DNA from: Gammaproteobacteria bacterium UBA7449
GTDB taxonomy: Bacteria; Pseudomonadota; Gammaproteobacteria; Pseudomonadales; Pseudohongiellaceae
Assembly (NCBI GenBank): GCA_002477465.1
Contig: DLPV01000074.1
Location: 1-15,238 of the forward strand
Length of the DNA stretch: 15,238 nucleotides
Direction: 5' to 3'
Below the pieces are notes generated by a model. That model searched no databases. It worked only from the letters and a program-made list of their open reading frames with translations, and was not told the origin of the DNA. A program made the position numbers and the translations under genes. Shown piece by piece: positions 7,345 to 13,430 of this stretch. Positions within the stretch are counted from its first letter, which is position 1; the number at the start of each line of letters is the position of its first letter.

Positions 7345-8214
7345 ATGATGAAAAACTCTTGGCTAAATTCAATAGCATTAATGATTTCTTTGCATTGCAA
7401 CTATGCAATTTCTGCTGAGTTCATTTACCCTGCGGTCGATCCAAATGTACCTAATGGAGTTTTGCAAGACCTTCCCTATAGGGCAAGCGACTACAAGATT
7501 TCTTATGGAGAGGACCCTTTGCAATTTGGCGAACTGTGGCTGCCCGACAACACGGATCAGCGCGGATTAGTCATCTTTGTTCATGGTGGGTGTTGGTCGA
7601 ATCTATATCGACTTGATTACACGCGTGCGGCAGGCACAGCACTTTCGCAGCTTGGCTATGCGGTGTGGTCAGTTGAGTATCGCTCCACAGGAGATGACGG
7701 CGGTGGCTGGCCGGGAACATATGATGACGTAGTTTCTGCAATTAACTTTTCGAAAAACCTATCCCAGCATGGCGTAACTAGCGACAGCATTTCCCTTGTT
7801 GGACATTCCGCAGGAGGCCATCTAGTCGCTCTAGTTGGCACGGAGCACGATGCGCTAGAAGTACCATTGGATCGTGTGATCAGCCTAGCAGGTATTAACA
7901 GAGTCCCCGACTATGCTAGGGACACGAGTGCTCAACCCGGCGGAATCATGGAATTGTGTCGGAACCTTCTTACTGACTTTGTTGGTGTATCGATAGAAGA
8001 GGATGCTCAGATTTACGACACTATCGATCCATCAAACAAAGAATTGCATCCGAGTACTTTTCTTTTCGTAGCTGAGTTAGATGAAGTGGTTCCAGTTACT
8101 CAGGGAGACATCACAGGCGCGCAAAAGATCTTTATTGATGGAGCAGGCCACAGTGATTTTGCTCATCCAGGAACACCTGCCTTCGCTCGGTTGGCAGATG
8201 TTTTGTTAGATTAA
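7345..8214 (+). CDS. Exported alpha/beta hydrolase (serine esterase-like)
   Basis: A 289-residue alpha/beta-hydrolase. A signal peptide is likely at residues 1-24 (short basic start, hydrophobic core, cleavage after AISA), so it probably acts in the periplasm or outside. The oxyanion motif HGGCW lies at 80-84. The nucleophile elbow GHSAGG (153-158) holds Ser155. Asp246 in AELDEVVP and His269 in GAGHSD complete a catalytic triad. The HGGxW plus GHSAGG pattern is that of small esterases and the kynurenine-formamidase/BD-FAE group. The substrate cannot be read from sequence, and an exported location argues against kynurenine metabolism. GAGG at 7334-7337 lies about 7 nt before the first of two tandem ATGs (7345, 7348). 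It sits 41 nt after paralogue A and 69 nt before paralogue B, sandwiched between the two membrane proteins. Confidence 0.9.
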   Translation: MMKNSWLNSIALMISLHCNYAISAEFIYPAVDPNVPNGVLQDLPYRASDYKISYGEDPLQFGELWLPDNTDQRGLVIFVHGGCWSNLYRLDYTRAAGTALSQLGYAVWSVEYRSTGDDGGGWPGTYDDVVSAINFSKNLSQHGVTSDSISLVGHSAGGHLVALVGTEHDALEVPLDRVISLAGINRVPDYARDTSAQPGGIMELCRNLLTDFVGVSIEEDAQIYDTIDPSNKELHPSTFLFVAELDEVVPVTQGDITGAQKIFIDGAGHSDFAHPGTPAFARLADVLLD

Positions 8215-8283
8215 ATGGCGAATATAAAAATCAATATTGGTTATTTCCGGAAGCGACTCACAGCAAATTTTTGACTCTTTATC

Positions 8284-8820
8284 ATGAAAAAGGTCGATTT
8301 CAACTCTTTGATACAGCTGCTGGGGATGATCGGTATCATCGGTTCTTTGCTGTTCGTAGGGCTTGAAATGAGGCAGTCTCAGCGCATAGCGCTTGCTGGG
8401 CAGCAACAAGATCGAATGGCTGTTTTTGTCGACATTACCAATACTTTCACTGAAGCGGGCATAGAATTCAATTCTTTGGAACCTGAAAAAGCATATGCAT
8501 TTAGAAACTATATTCATGCCTCGTTCTACATCCTAGAAAATGACGTAGTCCAATATAATCTTGGGCTCATGGAAGAGGGTATATGGGAAGTAAAGCAGAA
8601 TGCGATGAAGCGAATGATGGGATTTTGTACTGCGAGAGAAGTGTTTAATTCCCGCAGATCCCAGCTTGATGCGAGGCTAGTGATACTAGCCAAGCAAGCT
8701 ATCATCAATGACTGTATTGACATTGCTGGTCTGGATCAATCGAATCGAGCGGCGACCACAGAACTGTTTGAAAACTATTTGAGAGAAGTTTCTAACGGGC
8801 CGGAGGAGGAGGTGCCATAA
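8284..8820 (+). CDS. Small one-helix membrane protein, paralogue B
   Basis: A 178-residue paralogue of the protein at 6845-7303. The hydrophobic helix is at about residues 9-29 (QLLGMIGIIGSLLFVGLEMR), again followed by the RQSQRIALAGQ segment. The match continues with gaps into the soluble part (EAGIEFN against EAGIDFN, ENDVVQY against ENDYYQY, GIWEVKQ against ETWEKKL). It ends in an acidic PEEEVP tail. No good ribosome site is seen before the ATG at 8284, so it may depend on upstream translation or use another start. Its stop codon TAA forms the loop of a strong hairpin (8806-8832). The role is unknown. Duplication around the hydrolase suggests the family member and the hydrolase have travelled together. 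Confidence 0.83.
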   Translation: MKKVDFNSLIQLLGMIGIIGSLLFVGLEMRQSQRIALAGQQQDRMAVFVDITNTFTEAGIEFNSLEPEKAYAFRNYIHASFYILENDVVQYNLGLMEEGIWEVKQNAMKRMMGFCTAREVFNSRRSQLDARLVILAKQAIINDCIDIAGLDQSNRAATTELFENYLREVSNGPEEEVP

Positions 8821-8832
8821 TGGCACCTCCTT
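8806..8832. terminator. Strong hairpin with the stop codon in its loop, possible bidirectional terminator
   Basis: GGAGGTGCCA (8808-8817) pairs perfectly with TGGCACCTCC (8821-8830). The 3-nt loop TAA is the stop codon of paralogue B. An A-T and a G-T pair extend the stem to 12. No U-tract follows on either strand, so intrinsic termination would be weak. It lies between two convergent reading frames, the place expected for a shared terminator or 3'-end stabiliser. Confidence 0.55.
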
Positions 8833-8844
8833 GACAGCATTAGA

Positions 8845-9320
8845 CTAGTATTCCTCCAGTTTGAGATTAATATTCGAGAGCAAATTGTCCGAAGACAGGC
8901 TAAGTCCCTGCAGATCACCTGCAATACCAACCGTATTTTCCGAAATACCACTGACCAACTTCTCAACGGCAGAAAGCCCGCGTTCGTTGTAATTACGAAT
9001 CTTTTGGGCCTCTTGCCTGACACGTGAGGCATTGTTGTAGATCGCATAGATAGAAGCGAGTCAAATTCAACGAGCAGGGAAAGAAGAAAGAAGCTAGTAA
9101 TCAGAATTCAACGAGCAGGGAAGGAAAAAAAGAAGCCAGTAATCAGAAGACCACCAAAAATACCGAGGCCTCACACCAACGGGGTTGAAGAGAATTAGGT
9201 CTTTCGACCACCAGGCAAGCCCAGCAGTCCAACGCGGCCCGAAATCGGCCGCAGACTGTTTATACCCAAAAGGATTTCGGCAAAGCAGATTAGTAAGTCG
9301 GGAGTGGAGATCTGTCCCAT
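8845..9320 (-). pseudogene. Decayed minus-strand gene for a small membrane protein
   Basis: Reading the minus strand, 8845-9060 gives 71 codons without a usable start and ending in TAG. They translate to a protein-like sequence (IYAIYNNASRVRQEAQKIRN, then YNERGLSAVEKL, ending NINLKLEEY). Immediately upstream the frame is stopped, and the hydrophobic segment GLGIFGGLLITGFFF appears just before or within the 41/42-bp duplication. Further upstream, ATG 9320-9318 opens a 41-codon frame (MGQISTPDLLICFAEILLG, later GRVGLLGLPGG) that stops at 9195. A third frame between them gives KDLILFNPVGV. The simplest reading is one membrane protein of about 150 residues broken by several frameshifts. I do not recognise the family. 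Chance open frames remain possible for the 5' half; the 3' fragment is the more convincing part. Confidence 0.5.
9064..9146. repeat. Tandem duplication, 41 and 42 bp
   Basis: Two adjacent copies begin AATTCAACGAGCAGGG (9064 and 9105) and end AGTAATCAG (9104 and 9146). They differ by a few bases and one length change in the central purine run. The units lie inside the decayed minus-strand gene, and a 41-nt unit shifts its frame. Confidence 0.85.
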
Positions 9321-9765
9321 GGTGGTTCTATAGCTATTGTTTTACTTGAAATAACAACGGCCGGCCCTGGTCCGAGGGCTGGCAAATGGGTGCAACTTCG
9401 CCCTCAGGCCAATGATTGTCAATAAGAATACCGTAACAAAAGAGCGACAGGAATTTATCTGCTATTGCTGGGCGCTGCGCTCACGCACAGTTTTGGGATG
9501 TGGGCACAGTCGAAAAATCGCGTATTAGCTATTTAGCGTGTGCTTATGTCGTTGATGCGTGCATCTTTGAGCAAAAACCCAAGATGTAGTGTTTTTCAGC
9601 CAACACATGCGCTAGAATTCCTTCGAGATAGCGATGACACACTGCATACCTGGTGTGACTTTAGACTTCAGTGCAGCATTCTTTAAAAGCAACAAGCGCC
9701 GAGTGCGCGGAATAATTAGAAATAAGACCTCTCGTGCCACTTTTTAACCTCTGGATGGGCAACTA
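9321..9765. other. Intergenic region before smc, no gene recognised
   Basis: No convincing reading frame or RNA gene is visible. It holds a GC-rich hairpin at 9360-9383 (GCCGGCCCT against AGGGCTGGC, 9 bp with one G-T pair, 6-nt loop) and a palindrome GATGCGTGCATC at 9554-9565. The smc promoter is presumably in the last 200 bases, but I could not identify a -35/-10 pair with confidence. An ATACCGTAA at about 9428-9436 matches eight of nine bases of the motif near the integrase. No copy of the tRNA-Pro 3' end is seen here. Confidence 0.5.
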
Positions 9766-12700
9766 ATGCGCCTTAAGTGTATTAAGTTAGCCGGCTTCAA
9801 GTCATTCGTGGATCCCACCACGATCAATTTCCCCTCCAATCTCTGTTCGGTGGTTGGTCCCAACGGCTGCGGCAAATCCAATGTGATCGACGCGGTGCGC
9901 TGGGTGATGGGGGAGAGCTCTGCCAAGAATCTGCGCGGCGAGCACATGACCGACGTGATTTTCAACGGCTCAGGCGCACGCAAGCCGGTGGGACAGGCCA
10001 GCGTCGAGCTGGTGTTCGACAATCACGACCATAAGCTGACCGGGGAATATGCGAATTTCACCGAGGTGTCCATCAAGCGCCGGGTAGATCGCGAGGCCCA
10101 GTCTTCCTATTTCCTCAACGGCACCAAATGCCGCCGCCGGGATATTACCGATATCTTCCTCGGCACTGGCCTCGGCGCCCGCAGCTATTCCATCATCGAA
10201 CAGGGCATGGTGTCCCGGTTGATTGAATCCAAACCGGAAGAGCTACGCATCTACATCGAAGAAGCAGCCGGTATTTCTAAATATAAGGAGCGCCGCAAGG
10301 AAACTGAGAGTCGTATAAAGCGCACCAAGGAAAATCTCGAGCGCCTGGAAGATATCAGGGAAGAGCTTGAGCGCCAGTTACAACATTTAAAGCGGCAATC
10401 CGTCGCGGCGGAAAAATACGGCGAGTTAAAGGCCGAGGAACGCCAGACCAGCGCCAACCTCAGTGCCCTGCGTTGGCAGGCCTTGGACGCCGAGCTCAAG
10501 GCGAATCAGGAAACCATCAGCCAGCTTGAAATCCAGATCGAGGCGACTATCGCTGAACAGCGATCACTGGACGCCAGTGTCGAGCAGCATCTGTCGGACA
10601 ACGCGGAACTCACTGATGCCCTCGGCGAAGTGCAGGCGCGCTTCTACAGTCTGGGTAACGATATCGCTCGCATCGAACAGTCCATTGAGCACAACCTGGA
10701 ACGGGTGGAGCAGCTCAAGCTGGACTTGTCAGAAACGGAAGAGGGCTGGGAGCAGACCCGGGAAGAGCTGGATATAGACCTGCGCAAGATTACCCAGCTG
10801 GATGCAGATCTGAAATCGGTCGAGCCACAGCTTGAAACCGCCCGCAGTGACGAGGAGAACTCGGCGGCAAAGCTAGCCGAGGCGGAAGTAGGCCTGCAGC
10901 AGTGGCAGCAGGAGTGGGATGAGTTCAATCAGCGCGCGGAAGTGCCGCGCCAAACCGCCGAGGTTGAGCAGTCCCGCATCCAGCAATTGGATCGGAGTAT
11001 CGAGCGCGCTCTGGAGCGGCGCAAGCGCCTGCGCATGGAGCAGCAGCGTCTGCTGGAAATGCCCACCAACAGCGAGGCCAGCCAGGCCGAGGCGGCGCGA
11101 GAATCGCTAAATGCCGAGCTGGAAGAGATCAAGGCAACGCTGGTTGAAACAGGCGCTGTCATAGAGAACAAACGCCAGGCTATAAACGACACCCAGTCGC
11201 AGCTGGATGAGGCGCGCGGTGAGCTGCAGACCGCGCAGGGCAAACTCACCTCCCTCGAAGCCCTACAGCAGGCGGCGCTGGGGCAGGATAATCCGAAACT
11301 CAATGAGTGGCTTCAGGCTCGTGGCTTCAATAATCAGCTGCGACTCGCGGAAGGCCTGCGCATTGATAGTGGCTGGGAGCTAGCGGTTGAGTCGGTACTG
11401 GGTGAGTCCTTGCAAGCAATTTGCGTCGAGGGCCTGGATAACGTCGCCCAGGTATTGGCGGATTTGCCCCAGGGCAATCTGTCATTCGTAGATGTTAATA
11501 CCACCGCGGGCGCGGTGTCGGGCGATCTCGGTCTGTCGGCGCTTGGCAGCAAGGTAGGTTGCGATTGGCAGTTGGGCGGCCTGATGCAGGGTATTTATGC
11601 TGCAGACACCCTCGAAGAGGCGCTGCTACATCGCAGCAGCCTGTCGCCGGGAGAATCCATTGCCACCAGAGATGGCGTGTGGCTTGGCGCCAATTGGATT
11701 CAGGTACGTAATATCAGCGCCCAGGATTCGATTGTCGAAAGACGCGGTCTCATTGCTGATTTATTCCTGAACATAAAAATATTAAATGAAAACGTTGAGA
11801 CTTTGCAGGCGCAGCGGGTTCAGCTGCAGGAAGCGTTAAAGCTGGCCGACAGGCAGCGTGACTCCGGCCAGTCTGAGCTCGCCGATAAAACCCGGCAGCT
11901 GGGTGAGGTGAAGTCGCGCATCAGTGCCCATCAGGCCAAGGTCGAGGAATCGACGGCGCGCAAGGAGCAGCTGCAGCGTGAATTGGAGGAGTTGGGCCGC
12001 CTGATAAACCAGGAAGATAACCAGGTTGGCGAGGCCCGCGCCCGGCTGCAGCAGGCTGTGGACAGCATGGCGCAGGACGAGGGCGGCAGAGAGCGCCTGG
12101 AAGCCCAGCGTGATGAGGTGCGCAACAAGCTGGCGACAGCCAGGGAGAAGTCCCGCAAGGACAAGGATCTGGCTCATGAGCTGGCGCTGAAACAGCAATC
12201 ACTAGCTGCACAGTTGCAGTCAACCAAAGAGACGATGGACCGCATGGCAAGCCAGGTGCAGCGCTCCAAGGAGCGGATGGAGAGCCTGACCGCCCAGATT
12301 CAAGAATCTGATGCGCCGCTTGTAACCATGCGCAGAGACCTGCAAAACCTGCTGCAGCTGCGACTGGAAGTGGAAAAAGAATTAGGTGAGGCCAAGGCGC
12401 GCGTGGATGAGAATGAGCATGCCATGCGCAAGCTGGAGCAGGAGCGGAGCGAGAAACAGGAACATCAGAATACGCTGCGTGAGACTTTGATGCAGAACCG
12501 ACTTAAATCCGAGGGTGCCACGGTCAAGCGCGACGGCCTGATTGAACAGTTGAAGGAAGCGAACTTCGAATTGGCAGCGGTGATTAAACAGCTACCTGAG
12601 GAACTGACCCAGCAAGAGTGTGAAACTGCGCTCGAAAAACTCGGCAATCGGATCCAGCGCCTCGGTCCAATTAATCTGGCGGCAATCGACGAGTATCAGA

Positions 12701-13275
12701 CCCAGTCCGAGCGCAAGGTTTATCTCGACAAGCAGAACGACGATCTGGAAAGAGCGCTGGCGACGCTGCAAAATGCGATTAGGAAGATCGACAAAGAGAC
12801 ACGTACCCGCTTCAAAGAGACCTTCGACAAGATCAATGGCGGTCTGCAGAGCTTGTTCCCGCGGATATTCGGCGGGGGTCATGCATACCTGGATATGACC
12901 GGTGAGGATCTGCTGGATACCGGCGTGGCGATCATGGCGCGACCGCCGGGCAAGCGTAACAGCACCATCCACCTGCTATCGGGTGGCGAGAAAGCCATGA
13001 CTGCGATCGCCCTGGTGTTCTCAATTTTTCATCTCAATCCTTCCCCATTCTGTATGTTAGATGAGGTAGATGCACCGCTGGATGACGCCAATGTGGGGCG
13101 TTATGCGAATCTGGTGAAAGAGATGTCGGCGACAGTGCAGTTCATTTTCATCACCCACAACAAGATCACCATGGAAATGGCGAATCAGCTGCTGGGTGTC
13201 ACCATGCATGAGCCGGGCGTGTCACGTATTGTAGCGGTGGATATTGACGAGGCGGCAGAGCTGGCAGCCATGTAG
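9766..13275 (+). CDS. smc: Chromosome segregation protein SMC
   Basis: ATPase core of bacterial condensin, which with ScpA and ScpB loops and compacts DNA behind the replication origin. The 1169-residue length is normal. The N-terminal head (1-160) holds Walker A GPNGCGKS (31-38). Residues about 165-505 and 665-960 are the antiparallel coiled-coil arms, rich in Glu, Gln, Leu and Arg. The hinge domain spans about 510-650 (SGWELAVESVLGESLQAICV). The C-terminal head (about 966-1169) has the ABC signature LSGGEKA (1071-1077), Walker B FCMLDE with Asp1099 and Glu1100, then DAPLDDAN and the H-loop FITHNK. All catalytic parts are intact. The ATG at 9766 precedes the conserved MRLKCIKLAGFKSF, and a purine-rich ggatggg lies about 6 nt upstream. 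zipA follows after 155 nt. The same order is known in Pseudomonas. Confidence 0.98.
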   Translation: MRLKCIKLAGFKSFVDPTTINFPSNLCSVVGPNGCGKSNVIDAVRWVMGESSAKNLRGEHMTDVIFNGSGARKPVGQASVELVFDNHDHKLTGEYANFTEVSIKRRVDREAQSSYFLNGTKCRRRDITDIFLGTGLGARSYSIIEQGMVSRLIESKPEELRIYIEEAAGISKYKERRKETESRIKRTKENLERLEDIREELERQLQHLKRQSVAAEKYGELKAEERQTSANLSALRWQALDAELKANQETISQLEIQIEATIAEQRSLDASVEQHLSDNAELTDALGEVQARFYSLGNDIARIEQSIEHNLERVEQLKLDLSETEEGWEQTREELDIDLRKITQLDADLKSVEPQLETARSDEENSAAKLAEAEVGLQQWQQEWDEFNQRAEVPRQTAEVEQSRIQQLDRSIERALERRKRLRMEQQRLLEMPTNSEASQAEAARESLNAELEEIKATLVETGAVIENKRQAINDTQSQLDEARGELQTAQGKLTSLEALQQAALGQDNPKLNEWLQARGFNNQLRLAEGLRIDSGWELAVESVLGESLQAICVEGLDNVAQVLADLPQGNLSFVDVNTTAGAVSGDLGLSALGSKVGCDWQLGGLMQGIYAADTLEEALLHRSSLSPGESIATRDGVWLGANWIQVRNISAQDSIVERRGLIADLFLNIKILNENVETLQAQRVQLQEALKLADRQRDSGQSELADKTRQLGEVKSRISAHQAKVEESTARKEQLQRELEELGRLINQEDNQVGEARARLQQAVDSMAQDEGGRERLEAQRDEVRNKLATAREKSRKDKDLAHELALKQQSLAAQLQSTKETMDRMASQVQRSKERMESLTAQIQESDAPLVTMRRDLQNLLQLRLEVEKELGEAKARVDENEHAMRKLEQERSEKQEHQNTLRETLMQNRLKSEGATVKRDGLIEQLKEANFELAAVIKQLPEELTQQECETALEKLGNRIQRLGPINLAAIDEYQTQSERKVYLDKQNDDLERALATLQNAIRKIDKETRTRFKETFDKINGGLQSLFPRIFGGGHAYLDMTGEDLLDTGVAIMARPPGKRNSTIHLLSGGEKAMTAIALVFSIFHLNPSPFCMLDEVDAPLDDANVGRYANLVKEMSATVQFIFITHNKITMEMANQLLGVTMHEPGVSRIVAVDIDEAAELAAM

Positions 13276-13289
13276 TTTTGGTTTAACCA

Positions 13290-13348
13290 TGCGCACATTG
13301 CCGAGTGCGCAGCGCATTTCATGCCGCAGGCCTAAAAAGCCCGGCATG
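13290..13348. repeat. Two hairpins between smc and zipA
   Basis: TGCGCAC (13290-13296) pairs with GTGCGCA (13305-13311) around an 8-nt loop. CATGCCG (13320-13326) pairs with CGGCATG (13342-13348) and has an inner GGC/GCC pairing with a 2-nt bulge. Neither has a U-tract, so they are poor intrinsic terminators. They may modulate read-through or message stability between smc and zipA. Confidence 0.5.
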
Positions 13349-13430
13349 GATGCTAAAGAAATTACCTTAACAGTAAGATAATACTAATAATTTTATGACT
13401 TTAGGTTCCTGACCAAACTCTCTCCTACGC

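Noticed and set aside
8775..9047. 90-codon minus-strand frame with ATG
   Set aside because: It overlaps the end of paralogue B and its translation is unconvincing. The neighbouring minus frame ending at 8845 reads much more like protein.
9195..9320. 41-codon minus-strand frame as an independent small protein gene
   Set aside because: No ribosome site, and it reads better as the 5' part of the decayed gene that ends at 8845.
11836..12250. Three overlapping minus-strand frames opposite the smc coiled coil
   Set aside because: Low-complexity Ser/Arg/Cys/Pro-rich translations mirror the Glu/Gln/Leu codons of smc.
13401..13420. AGGTTCCTGACCAAA after smc as a possible right attachment site
   Set aside because: Similarity to the tRNA-Pro end is short and gapped, and it lies beyond the conserved smc gene.
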